DNA of 64,000 bases from Marisa cornuarietis. Lineage: Eukaryota > Mollusca > Gastropoda > Architaenioglossa > Ampullariidae. The stretch lies in NCBI GenBank assembly GCA_004794655.1, contig SMMW01000001.1, positions 3,903,001 through 3,967,000 on the forward strand, in the 5' to 3' direction. The stretch's first letter is position 1. Each line of letters opens with the position of its first letter. The translations under genes and the position numbers were made by a program. This document shows positions 1 to 10,600 of this stretch, one piece after another. The notes beneath the pieces are model-generated. The model saw nothing but the letters and a program-made list of their open reading frames with translations, made no database searches and had not been told where the DNA came from.

Positions 1-346
1 TTAACCGCAAAGTGCCGAAACGTCAAACCTCCTGCGATCCCGAAAGTCTCGCTAAAATGGCAGATGTACTGGCAATGAACTCAGCATGATTTTTCAATCT
101 AACTTCCAATGTCACGAGCGTTCGTCGCAAAACTACAGCGGTGTGACCTTCACACACACATTTCCAAACTTAGTCAAACCTTCGACGAGATTTTCGCGGT
201 TAAAAATGGCTTTGACCGAGGTGCCAGATGTTACTTAGCCGACGTTTCTGCAATTTTGCTCCCTCCTCTTTTGTGGAATTGTCCTTTGCGTTAATTTAAT
301 TCATACACACACGTGTGCAGCTTTATTTTCTGTATCAAGAAGCCTC

Positions 347-388
<42 letters not shown>

Positions 389-1764
389 GGATTTATGGTG
401 AGTCAGCAGCAGCTAAGCCATGCTATCAACTATAAGTGTAACGGAGGAGAGATGTGAGAGCCATCTCCCATGATGCTCACTGTCGTGATCACAAGCGCTA
501 TACCTGCACCACCAGAACGTCCTAGCTACGGGCTAAGAGGTAGGAATAATTAATAATTCAAACATTTCAGTCAATAATGACCTCTAAACAGAAGGAACCA
601 GCGAAGAAGATTTCTCATACAGTTTCTAAAGAAGAGGCTGAGTTTAAAAGAATGATAACTGCGGGAAATTTAAGCTATCTCTCACTAAATGCTCTCTCTC
701 TCTCTCTGTAGTAAATCGAACACACAGAACCCTATAACGAGATTAGAAAGGAGAATATTAACAAGAAAAACAAGAAGAAAGAGGAGAGAGTTAACAGAAG
801 AGGTCGATTTGACCACTGAGTCAGTTCGACCGCAACCACGAGTCGATTCGACTATATCTTTTCACCCATGCGAAAATTCGACCCCCAAAAAGATAAACTT
901 TGATTTTGTGTCTTTATCGCTTTTCAACGATTTCAAAAATATATTTCGTGAAACTTCGAGTAGTTGTTACTGTTTTACTAGGTTGGCACACTAAGTTATT
1001 GTTACTGGTTTGTATTCCGCTGCGAATATCGCGCTCAAGTGAAATGTCAATACGCAGTTGTGCTGTGTGCGCATATGTGTAAACAGATTCAATATCCTGT
1101 AAGGATTTATACATTTTGTCAACCTTATTTTTGTGTGCCACGTCCATGTGAATACACATCGGTAAGCGTCTGAATCGACTTACAGCAGTGGTCGAAGCGA
1201 CATGCCTGACCGAGTCGAGTTGGACAAATGAGTAAATACTCAAACTGACCGGGCCCCAGGGTTTGCAAACGATCCGAGTCATCGAACTATCAGTTTAGAA
1301 TGTTGAGTGAACAATACATCACACATACACACATCAAAAGACCAAAAACCGTGCATCAAGTCTTATGTGCGAACTGTCAATAAGGTGTCTTAATCACTCG
1401 ATTCTGTAGAATATTTTTAACTGTTTTACACAAACCCTAAGACAGTGCTTTCACAGTATATGTTGTCTCTTCAAAAGCTTTTTCCCTCGCTTGGCCACTG
1501 GATTCGTAGAGCTTTGGGTTTGACCTGATAAAATTATCAAATGGGCCGTAAACAGCTAGTGTGGCGTGCCAATTAATAATTCTCAAAAACTTACCTGTTC
1601 TCTTACGAGATTTACGGGGTCTGGACTTTCATCTGTTTTGCACATCAAGGTAAATTCCTATTCTGCAACGTATGTCCCACAGTGTGTGAGAGCGAGCATT
1701 AGAACGTGCGTTCAATGATACACCTAGAGATGATTTCGCTCTATGATGGAGGAAACCGTAGTAT
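1..1764. other. left flank, no gene recognised
   Basis: Short open frames only, with no recognisable domain and no convincing splice sites. A (TAA)n run and a short CT run around 697-708 are the only structure I see. It may be intergenic or intronic sequence of an unseen gene. Confidence 0.4.
347..388. repeat. (TAA)n microsatellite
   Basis: About fourteen TAA units in a row. Runs of this kind often mark the tail of a non-LTR or SINE-like insertion, but the flank could not be assigned to a family. Confidence 0.85.
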
Positions 1765-1860
1765 CTCGAGAAAGCCCCTGATAACAGGTGTCACATACAG
1801 GGGCCTCTCACTGCAGAGGGGACAAGCAAGCGTTTTAACCGCTACACTACCGGGCGCTCC
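1765..1860 (-). mobile_element. tRNA-related SINE-like fragment
   Basis: Read on the minus strand the segment starts with a tRNA-like A-box region (GGTAGTGTAGCGGTTAAAA) followed by alternating short inverted motifs. No clean B box is visible, so this is a degraded or atypical SINE head. Confidence 0.4.
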
Positions 1861-2299
1861 TTTCTTTGGCTTGTGCTTACCTTACGAGCACTTGAATGCA
1901 GCTAAAGGTAGCTAATATGATGTACTATAGACTACGTTAGTGTCGCTCATTCTCACGTAAAACAGCTTTACGGTAATTCCTCGCAGTATCTTTGACTGGT
2001 GTTTGTCTCTGAGTCAAGACTGTAGCCTGGTTTTCACACCCATTAGTTTTCCACCCGCTCAGGGTCGACCTGTAAGAGCTGAGGTTACAGTCTACGTCTC
2101 ACGCTTCTCTCTTCGTACTGACCACCCTTTATCTTTGAAACATCTTTAACACTCTCACTGGCAGTTTTTACATGGTCTGACTTCACACGATAGCTTCAAA
2201 GTCCAAAGTAAAAGAAAAGGTGTCGTTTAAAACATAGTTATTAATCATTTACAAGATGTAAAGGGTAGAAGGTAGCGATGACTGATAGCCATATTGTAA

Positions 2300-2378
2300 A
2301 TGTGCATTGAGCTCGCCTCCGTGTTGGGAAATGCGCTTTATAAATCCTATTATTATTAGTAGTAGTAGTATCATCATT
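2300..2378 (+). repeat. retroposon 3' tail, GCGCTTTATAAA then (ATT)n
   Basis: The segment reads GGGAAATGCGCTTTATAAA and then ATT/AGT trinucleotides. The same tail style (GGATATGGCGCTA followed by AT-rich repeats) ends the larger repeats at 29236 and 35790. It is probably the 3' end of a truncated non-LTR or SINE element. Confidence 0.5.
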
Positions 2379-2379
2379 A

Positions 2380-4020
2380 GTATCCACACAATATATACGC
2401 TTTCGGCTGTTTCCTCAGGAACTTCTCACTGAAGATTATCAATAATACAGTAAATCACTTCCATGACACCAATTACCTGATACCAACTCGTGTTGCTAAG
2501 ACGCCAGAAGTTTAGTTACCGGACTTGTGCTGACCTACCACGTGTTGCCAAGTCACTAAAGTTTTTGTTTTTGTCGGCTTCTACGCCTGCACCAGAGGTA
2601 CCATAGCGCCCTGCAGCTCATCATCCCTGCCTTAATATGTCTACTGCCCTACCCTCCGTCTACCACCACTAACCGTCTAAAGGAAATTAATAAAACAAAG
2701 TTCGCATCTATTTCTCTGGCGCAGCGGCTATAGAAACGTCGCCATGGCGGCCGCCCATTGCCGATCAATGTAATTGTCTACCAGGGTGCGCGTTGCTAAC
2801 GACTCCGCGACTCCATGAATAAACAACATAAGGTCTCGGACCTGTGGCTAAACGTTTGTGTGGACAACAGCACGCCTGGGAGCAGCTGCCATGTTGTAAT
2901 TGCTCTGGAGTATGGTGTCGCAATCTTGGCCGTAGAGTCCTGGGCGGAAATCACTTCTTGTGAAGTCTAGATCAAGGCTGAAAAATAACAGCGACCCTCT
3001 CCAAAAACAACTTCGTCTATTTACGATTATACACAAGCACTGGAGAGACGTCTTGCCAATCTTTCCCTGGCTTTTACAAACTTTTTTCCCTTCGTGCTGA
3101 GGGGGCTATTTCCTTTTTTTCTTCAACTTCGGCGTTCTAGCAGTTGTCTCTCCTTCTGGCCTTTCTTAAAATTCTCAGCAAGAAAGGGTGCTTTATACCT
3201 TTATTGGTCTCAATCATTGCCAATGCTACCACTTTGTTTTCCATGTCCTGTTCTGCCCAATATCCTTTAAGTACCTTTGATTACTTGATCCCTACTTACA
3301 CGCAATATAAATATATAGTGCCTTTATATTTCTTTCCCCTTTTATGACTCCTAGTTTAAAGTTCACATATGCATTATGTCCCACACCCAGAAATAATAAT
3401 AATAGTAATAATAATTTACAATAAATACACTAACACGTGCTAAGATCATAAAGGCACACACACCGTAACAACATTAACTCATATCTTACATTCAAGCACA
3501 GGAGCACCCGTGATCAGTCAGTCAAATTTAGCGTGGAACGGGTGCGTCGTCAGCCGCTGTTTAAATTCGAACAATGATGAAGCATTTCTCAGCTTCGAAG
3601 ATCGAATCGAGCTCCAGGCAGCTGCGGCAGCGAAGGCAAACGTACGCATCACCAGCACGCGTGCTCGGCCACATGCAGAAAACACCTGCCTGCTCGCTCA
3701 TACACGTACCCGGAAGCCTGACGTTGGGTATGCACCTAACAACGCATCGATGTCCGTGTACACAAGCACCTGCTCTAACAATGTTCCTCCCCACTGACAT
3801 GACACGCACACAGTTTTGTTTTGTTTTTGTTTTTGGTTACCGCCAGCTGCCTCGCTCTGTCTGTACCTTAACCGTGTACAGCCATGCACAAGTAATCAAT
3901 ATCTGATATTTACCACAAGACCATTCCTTTATTAGTCTTTTTCTCAAGTTTCTCGAGAGATAAGAAAGTCATGTTTTTCTTTCAGCGTTCGTCACTGCAG
4001 GTAACTGCAGTGTTAACCCG
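2380..4020. other. no gene recognised
   Basis: Unremarkable sequence with short frames only. No RNA gene or conserved domain was recognised. Confidence 0.4.
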
Positions 4021-4070
4021 TCAAGACAAGACAAGACAAACTTTATTGTTTAGGCCATCGGCCCATAACA
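4021..4070 (-). other. LINE 3' end: poly(A) signal and (TCTTG)n tail
   Basis: On the minus strand GGGCCGATGGCCTAAACAATAAAG is followed by three TCTTG-like units, a short simple-repeat tail used by many non-LTR elements. A second GGCCGATGGCC copy lies about 200 bp upstream in the element, near 4259-4273, so the 3' UTR carries an internal repeat. Confidence 0.6.
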
Positions 4071-4394
4071 GGAGGGTGACATGATGACTTTGCACATTTC
4101 TAATGCATTACGCAAAATATACTGCAACATATGTAATATATAGAGCATACAGTTATATAATGTAATATATTGTTGCCTCTCAGGCAGATCTATGTGGGTG
4201 CTAAGATACTACTTGCTTAAACATCAGATAAAGATGTAGGGAAGAACAAATTTTTGCTTAGGCCATCGGCCCGTACTACAAGGGGTGGTAATCACATTAT
4301 AATCTTTACACTGCGTGCAAAAAATAGGCATAGTAAATTCATAGACTTCATAGAGTTATAGAGCATCGTTTCGGGATTCTAATGCCTTTAAGAT

Positions 4395-4973
4395 CTAAAG
4401 TGCAGTGTTACATATTATCTTCCTACTATTGCTGCTAAGTAGCAATGTTAACTTAAACATTGAAGGATTTCTATAAAATTTTGCAGGTATATAATTCTCT
4501 CGAAAAACAGCATACCTGGGACACATAAACATAAAATGAAGTTCAGTTTCCTCCATATCTGTACAAAATGGACAGTTGAAATCAGATAACGTATTGCGTG
4601 TGTGCCTAAAGGTGTGAACTTTTATTGAAGAAACACCTGTTCTAAATCTGATGAAAGCACTTCTAATTTTGGCATTTCTTAGGTAGTACAGATGATGACT
4701 ATCATTAAAAGAAGATCTAAACGAATTATAGAAATGATACCGTTCGTTGGAAGATATGGTAGAATGCCATTCTTGTTGATAACAGTCTTGGAGTCTCCTC
4801 TTAAAAATTGTAACAAATAATTCAAGGTCTCCAACGCTTTGGTTTTGCCAGACATGCCCGAAGCCATAGCGATACAACAAAAAACATATAGAAGAAGCCC
4901 ATGTTATCTTGCTTTGGTCATGTATGTTTAACAACATTTTGTAGGCTTTATGTGGCAGTCTGCTTGGAGACAT
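4395..4973 (-). pseudogene. LINE ORF2 C-terminal part with zinc knuckle
   Basis: A 192-residue open frame continues the ORF2 protein after a frameshift near 4975-4990. It begins with a PSRLPHKAYKML segment and contains a CX2CX8HX4C knuckle (CPFC...HFMFMC), the type found C-terminal to the reverse transcriptase in many LINE ORF2 proteins, probably for template RNA or DNA binding. It overlaps the end of the upstream RT frame by 26 nt. The frame differs from the RT frame, so this region would not be translated with RT without recoding. Confidence 0.8.
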
Positions 4974-6042
4974 GCTCAGAATGTAGCCAATATTTAATAC
5001 TTTTTACATATACAGTCACATGTAAGGGGTATCTTGATGTTTCTCCATAAACTAGGGCATTAGGGGTTTGTAGTGGGACTCCCAGAAATCTGTTTAAAGC
5101 GAAAGTGTGAACTGTTTCTACTGATTTGAGATTGGCAACAACTCCCCATACCTCTGCTGCATACGTCATCATAGGAAGAATCTGACAGTCAAACAGTTTT
5201 AAGAAAACATCAGGAGCATGTTCCCCAATAGACCATAGCGCCCTAAGGATTCCAACTACACCCTTTTTGGCTCGACTAGCCATATCATTTAAAGCATGGG
5301 AAAAGGACAAACGGGTGGACATGTAGATACCCAAATATTTATACATGTTTAAAACTGATATATTTTGGACTCCAAATACCCATTTCTCATGGGAAGAAAT
5401 GAAACCGCCATTTCTAAATACTACAATGTTAGACTTATCTAAATTAACTACTAAACCTAATTTACATGATGTATCTCTCAGAACATTAAGCTGGTTCTGC
5501 AGACCAGTAACAGTATCCGAAATTAATGCCACGTCATCTGCAAAAAGCAAAATAAATATTTCTAAGATATCTGGATTTAGCTGTATTCCATGTTTACCCC
5601 TGTCAATTACATCTTTTGCTAACTCATTAATAAATAGTGAAAACAAAACAGGGCTACAAATTTCTCCCTGCTTTAAACCCCTGGGACATAGAAAAGATTC
5701 TGTTACATCACCTCCTACTTTTACCTTAGCTTTGACGCTATTATACATTCCTTTTATAGCTTTATACATTCTTCCTCTCAACTTGTTCTTATTCAGTAGT
5801 CTCCAGAGTTTTTCCCGTATAACTGAGTCAAATGCTTTTTGAAAGTCAATAAATGCCACATACAATTTCTTTCGGCTAACAAGTTGCTTCTGGGCTAACG
5901 CAAATAAGGTAAAAATGTGGTCAACAGTGCTATAATTTCTTCGAAAGCCTGCCTGTACATCGTTGATTTTTTCGTTTTTATCTATCCATTTACTTAGTCT
6001 TTTATTTAGAATGTAACTATAAATCTTGCTGCAAATATTCAA
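4948..6042 (-). pseudogene. LINE ORF2 reverse transcriptase domain
   Basis: A 364-codon stretch is open from an internal TTG; the true protein starts upstream. The RT core is clear: VQAGFRRNYSTVDHIF, motif A FIDFQKAFDSV, GLKQGEICSPVLFSLFINEL, and catalytic motif C FADD at 5533-5544, then LGLVVNLDKSNIVVF and the MYKYLG thumb region. The enzyme makes cDNA at a nicked target (target-primed reverse transcription). It lies in the same frame as the endonuclease segment, separated by two compensating homopolymer shifts (plus-strand A8 at 6203-6210, T7 at 6085-6091). The final residues run out of frame before the knuckle segment. Confidence 0.88.
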
Positions 6043-6183
6043 AAGTGAAATTCCTCTGTAATTATCGGGCTTATCTACCTCTCCTTTTTTTGTAAAGTGG
6101 TTGAATTAAAGCTTCTGTCCATGAAGTTGGGTATACACCATTACTAAATATCTTGTTAAAATACTTTGTCAGAAATGGTACTA

Positions 6184-8043
6184 CTAGGGCTGACGAGTTC
6201 TTAAAAAAAACTCGCCTATTAATCCATCCGGCCCAGCTGCTTTACCATTCTTCAGGGCATTAATGGCATCTGCAATTTCACTTGTTAAAATGTCCGAGTC
6301 AAGCTCTGAGAGTGAACTATCATCTTCGTCCTCCTTAACTCCTTCGTTAACAAATAAAACCGACAAATCGCGATCATGGGTAACGAGATCAGGCTGTAGG
6401 TCTTTATCCTGGTCTACACCCGGGAGATCGTTAAACACCTTAAAAAAATGGTTGAACCATTCGTCTTTACTAATTTTATTTTGAGTTGTCTTTTTCGAGA
6501 GGAATTTTTTAATTGTCCCCCAAAAAGCTTTAGGATTTTTATTGTGGTTCTTGAGGGTTTCTACGGTACTATTTTTATATTTTTCCTTCTTCATTTTTAT
6601 AAACGTATTGTAGAGCTTTCTTTTTGTTGTATAATGGAGTTTAGTGACCGCTGTTTTTTTTCTTCTAAACGTCCGCAAGCAATGACGCACCTGTTTCCTT
6701 TTTTCCCTACATTCGTTATCGAACCATGGTTGGCTTTTTTCATTACCTGCTATGATAACTTTTTTCATGCACTGGCCCATTATTAGAAGTCCTTCGTTGA
6801 ACTTGCTAATAGCTGCATCAATATCCGAGTCAATGAGGTGAGTAGCATCATTAACCTTTTGATTAACATGTTCCGACTGGGTAAGTGTAAGAAACTCTTC
6901 ATGTCTATTTTCATCCCAAATATACTTTGTGGTTCTATAACTACAAGGAACTGCGTAGGGAGGCACGTGAACTTTGCTAGATGCGCACATCATCATTTCG
7001 ACTGGCATGTGTTTTGATTCATGTCTACTAACCACTTTAAGAGAAAAGCAAAGTTTTTGGAGTTCACTTGAAACAATAAAATAGTCAATGACACTACAGC
7101 CAGTGGCTGATATGTAAGTAAATTCTCCACAAGAGTCCCCGTTAAGAGAACCGTTTAAGATCGACAGATTAAACTGTTCGCATATACTCAATAAATATCT
7201 ACCAAACACATTGACAGTTTCGTCTTTAGAAAAACGCGTACCAAAAGACATAGTACTGTTATCGAAGATTTCGTCTATTACATCACAAGGGAGGCAATCC
7301 CCAACAGGACATTCTTTTCCTATCCTTGCATTAAGGTCTCCAAGTATGATCAGAAAATGGTCACCAAAACGTTCAAATAAATCAAGCAGGCACATTTCTA
7401 ACAGGGACACTCCATTAGTGATTTCTGTGTCATTATAGTAAGGAGAATCAATAGGTGGCAAGTAAACACCTAACACCATGATATCTCTAGATACACCGAA
7501 GAGATGTCTAGATATTTTAAGTACGACTATATTATCATATTCAGTACTAATTTGTTCAACGTAGGTACTTAGTTCCTTTCTGACAAGAAATACAACACCA
7601 CCAGAGAGCCGCGCGTTATTAGTAGGTGACAGCTTTATGCCGGGAGCTATGTATGCGTCGTGATGTGGGAAACTAGAAGATGGCAACGCTACTGAAAACG
7701 TTTCAACCAGAAGTGCGAAATCGAATCTAGAAATGTAAGGACTCACACCAGGCTCAAAAATACGCATAATGCCTTCTACATTATAAGTAAGGAAACTCAC
7801 GCTTTTCTCCGGTGGCTTGTTAAAAGTTACAGAATGAGTAACCATGGTATTATAAAGTAATGGCCCAGTTATTGCTGTATCACACATGGCCGGGCCTGAG
7901 TCGTATGGTTTAAAGGCGGGGGCACTCGTCCCACTGGACTGACGTTGAAGCTGGTTACGTGTAGTAGAACGTAGTGTCGGCCGATAGTTTTGACCGTCTG
8001 TCAATGAGGGTATTTCATCAGGGTTGGTGACGTACGGTAACAT
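6184..8043 (-). pseudogene. LINE ORF2 N-terminal part: AP-like endonuclease and start of RT
   Basis: A 619-codon frame from an ATG. Residues about 80-350 form an exonuclease-endonuclease-phosphatase fold of the LINE type: FLTYNVEG near 85, catalytic Glu in LVETF (114), GDLNARIG (235-242), SVIDYF (317-322) and a SKHMPV histidine near 345. The N-terminal 70 residues are low-complexity. After a Lys/Arg-rich linker the segment ALKNGKAAGPDG marks the first RT motif. The frame ends in a stop just after an eight-base A/T run. The nuclease would nick genomic DNA to prime insertion. Confidence 0.88.
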
Positions 8044-8141
8044 CCAATCAGAATTTAGTAGCTTTCATACTGCGGACAGCTAGTCGGAAGCCGGGTACAT
8101 GCGTAGCGGTCTTTTGAGTAGTTTCACTATAAGCATCAGCC

Positions 8142-8446
8142 ATGGCTAAAGAAAGTTTTGAAGCAAAAAGAAGTTCCGAGTGGAAAAAATCACTTATTCT
8201 GCTACCTGTTGGCGATGTAACCACTATTTTACACAGGGAGCAGAAAAACAGCAAAACCAAAATGCCATCAAGTTTGTATGCGATGGCCATGTACAGCAAG
8301 TGTTCGTTGCTTCCAGCAGCCAGGAAACTTTCCTGATTAAATGCAGAGTTCTTGCTTCCATGAAGCAGATTTTTTGTATGGTTTATGTAGAACTGTCTGC
8401 CGACGGATCGACGAAGGAAGCTTACTGCGAATGTGTTGCAGGATGA
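8142..8446 (+). pseudogene. SWIM-type zinc-finger fragment
   Basis: On the plus strand, opposite to the LINE, the translation from 8180 includes CDGHVQQVF, then KCRVLASMKQIFCMVYVEL and YCECVAG. This matches the segment leading into a SWIM zinc finger (CxC...CxH) in large multi-domain proteins common in mollusc and cnidarian genomes, often linked to YqaJ-type nucleases. Only the first CxC pair is present; the frame stops at once after CVAG, at TGAGTAAAT. A Kozak-like ATGG at 8142 is in another frame. Probably a broken or partial exon of a mobile-element-like gene. Confidence 0.5.
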
Positions 8447-8681
8447 GTAAATTCTATTTATTAGTTTGTTTCCACAGCTAATATACTAAGAATCCATTCT
8501 CTTGAGCCTTCATTTCTGATCAAAGGGTGTGTCCTCAAACACATTGAACAGGTTTACATTATTTCAACAGCTGAGTTATCCAAAGTAGTTCTGTATTCGT
8601 GGTTATAGGACTTAATGAGCAGTATACAGTACATTTGGGGTAAAAGAAGAAAGCATTGTACTTTATTTTTAAAACTATGTA

Positions 8682-9043
8682 TTATAATATCCAAAGTTTG
8701 TTTTTGTTTTTTTTATGCATTTTTTCTACTGTAGTAGGCAAACAGGTCAGTGATTTTTCATACCCAAGATGTAATGTTGGGACGTAGTCGATTGAAGACG
8801 GGTCATTTATCTGAAATCCCGACACGAAGTGTCGACCGCATACTTTAGAGTGCGCTTTCGGCACAAAGTTCTCTCTTCGGATCACTTGCAGCCACAGTTT
8901 TCTTCTTTTTTGAGTTTTTAGGCCTTTACCCATCGGGATACTAGAAAATATTAACGTTTCTCCTCTCTCTCTCTCTCTCTCTCTCTGTATTTTGATCTAC
9001 GATTGTGGCAGTTAATAACACGACAGTGATCGTGCTTACCCAT
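8682..9043 (-). pseudogene. THAP zinc-finger remnant split by a (GA)n tract
   Basis: The minus strand starts MGKHDHCRVINCHNRRSKY, giving the first cysteine pair (CX4C). After a GA microsatellite a second open frame gives SSIPMGKGLKTQKRRKLWLQ, then KVCGRHF (the CX2H pair) and DYVPTLHLGY, equivalent to the AVPTIF-like end of THAP domains. Together these are the C2CH signature of a THAP DNA-binding domain, found in transposases (P element type) and host factors. The two halves are offset by 2 nt modulo 3, the size of one GA unit. It sits between LINE ORF1 and ORF2, which is not usual for a LINE, so it is probably an insertion or chimera. Confidence 0.6.
8963..8986. repeat. (CT/GA)12 microsatellite inside the THAP frame
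   Basis: Twelve dinucleotide units separate the two THAP half-frames. On the minus strand it encodes alternating Arg-Glu. Confidence 0.85.
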
Positions 9044-9140
9044 CTCGATCTGTAGTAAACACTAGTGGCTGTACCCGCCTTCCGCTTTGACCACCGACGA
9101 GTGCGTACTGCGCATGCGCTGAATAATTGACGAAATAGGG

Positions 9141-10586
9141 TCATTGTCTCTGTCCTTTTTCGAGAACTCTCGTGTTGCTAGTGGACTGAGTACGAGTTCG
9201 GCTATTCCGGTGAACATCACTGCTTTTGCGTTGCACGTGCTGTGTAGTGCTGCTGGTCGGATCTGATACACTACATCTCGCCGTGCTCGCCAGTGTCAGC
9301 TCCTGTGACGTCGAGGGGTTCCTGTATTGTTGATTATTTGGCTGGCTGCTGTAGGTCGTAATGGAAAGTTCGTTGTCGTTCCTGTTATGTCGACACGTGT
9401 CAAGTAGGGGTGTCCCGAGAACCACCTCCGCATAACTTGGTGCAGATGCTCTTGTTGCGGAGGAGGTTTCAGACGATGCACCCTCCGTACTTGAGATGTT
9501 ATTCATCCCCTCCAAACAACTGTTGTCCCTCAGTACTCCGTCGGTTGTAGATCGCACAGGGCCGGACACAACTAGCCTTCTTCCTTTAAAGTAAGCAAAT
9601 AGTCCGCGGTCCCGGTGCTCCCTTATCGTCTGTTGTTGTCGCAACGTTAAGTCACTAGCCACTTTGATTCCTTTGCCTCTGAGTTCGTTTTTTCCATCCT
9701 TCAGTACGAGCATTTTGTCTGCCCACCGAGAGAATTTCACGATCATCGGGCGTGGATTCGATGTCCGCCGCTGCCCTATACGATGCGCACGTTTGATATC
9801 AGTTGTTGACCATGTTTTCTGCGGAACACACCTCTGTAAAAGTTCCAGGATATGATGCGCGCAAGCAGAGAACGACACGTCTTTGGGCTCTGGAATCCCG
9901 AAGAATTTTAGATTGTCCCGCCGCGAGATCATTTCTAGTTGGTCCAACCTATCGTTTAGCTGTTTTTCCAAATTCTCCATTTTGTCCTCCAAGGCAGACA
10001 CAGCTGTCTTGGCATCCATGCACTCGGTACGCATAGCTTGGGATAGATTGGTGGTGGTAACGCACAGTTCTTCAACAGAACTCGATATCTTCTGATTTTC
10101 TTTTTCGAGGCTATCACAGCGGGCGCTGATTTCGTCACATTTAATTTTTGCATGGCACGCATCTTCTCTTATTGCCCTTAAATCTGCGCTTATGTTTGCT
10201 AGACAGCTCTCAAATGATGAGAACTTATCGTTCTGCTGACGTACCATCTCTAATAGAGCCTTCGTGTTGTTTATCATCATACTGTCCAAAGTAAGTGGTG
10301 TTTGCATACCTTGTGACAGTCGAGGTGAGAGTTCATGTTCGCTTCGACGTTCACTGGCGCTTGTTGTGCTGTCATTGCTTCGAGGGCCAGGATTGCTTTC
10401 GATGTCACCACACCGCAGGAGGAGCAGAATCACAGACACAATTAACATAGCTTGAAGTTTACTGTGTATTATAATCTTTGTGCATCTTGAGGAGCGTGCG
10501 ACTTGCACACGTCTATTCATGAAGGACAGGAATGTGCTCACAAACAGTCCACATGACATACGAAAACGCAGCGCGTCTGCTGGCAT
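9141..10586 (-). CDS. LINE ORF1 protein with N-terminal 2A motif
   Basis: About 481 residues from the ATG at 10586. The 483-codon open frame begins two codons earlier at a GTG. A hydrophobic run (MLIVSVILLLL) leads straight into GDIESNPGP, a canonical 2A-like motif. After it comes a Ser/Thr-rich linker, then about 120 residues of heptad-rich coiled coil, then RRDNLKFFGIPEP and KRAHRIGQRR...RPMIVKFSRWADK, which match the RNA-binding and C-terminal regions of L1-type ORF1 (Transposase_22 family). The tail is Ser/Thr/Asn-rich. ORF1 proteins bind the element RNA and form the ribonucleoprotein used in retrotransposition. The frame is intact. Confidence 0.82.
   Translation of the reverse strand: MPADALRFRMSCGLFVSTFLSFMNRRVQVARSSRCTKIIIHSKLQAMLIVSVILLLLRCGDIESNPGPRSNDSTTSASERRSEHELSPRLSQGMQTPLTLDSMMINNTKALLEMVRQQNDKFSSFESCLANISADLRAIREDACHAKIKCDEISARCDSLEKENQKISSSVEELCVTTTNLSQAMRTECMDAKTAVSALEDKMENLEKQLNDRLDQLEMISRRDNLKFFGIPEPKDVSFSACAHHILELLQRCVPQKTWSTTDIKRAHRIGQRRTSNPRPMIVKFSRWADKMLVLKDGKNELRGKGIKVASDLTLRQQQTIREHRDRGLFAYFKGRRLVVSGPVRSTTDGVLRDNSCLEGMNNISSTEGASSETSSATRASAPSYAEVVLGTPLLDTCRHNRNDNELSITTYSSQPNNQQYRNPSTSQELTLASTARCSVSDPTSSTTQHVQRKSSDVHRNSRTRTQSTSNTRVLEKGQRQ
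10383..10412 (-). other. 2A-like ribosome-skipping motif
   Basis: Encodes CGDIESNPGP, matching the 2A core D(V/I)ExNPGP. In known 2A sequences the Gly-Pro bond is not formed and translation resumes at Pro. Here this would release an N-terminal peptide of about 67 residues and start ORF1 proper at the proline. The preceding hydrophobic stretch fits the published idea that some such 2As double as signal sequences. Confidence 0.8.
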
Positions 10587-10600
10587 GGTCACTTTTTGTC

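Larger units (their letters stand above)
4021..10600 (-). mobile_element. LINE (APE-type non-LTR retrotransposon) with 2A-bearing ORF1
   Basis: On the minus strand the order is 2A motif, ORF1 (coiled coil plus RNA-binding region), a disturbed 1.1 kb spacer, then ORF2 (endonuclease, reverse transcriptase, CCHC knuckle) and a 3' tail. The tail contains AATAAA followed by TCTTG units. The RT clade was not resolved: ORF1 is L1-like in layout, while 2A motifs at the start of ORF1 are known from several invertebrate non-LTR clades. ORF2 has three frameshifts, so this copy is not autonomous as read. The 5' boundary is approximate and no target-site duplication was identified. Confidence 0.85.

Noticed and set aside
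5345..5842. 165-codon plus-strand frame opposite the RT region
   Set aside because: Antisense shadow of the LINE reverse transcriptase frame.
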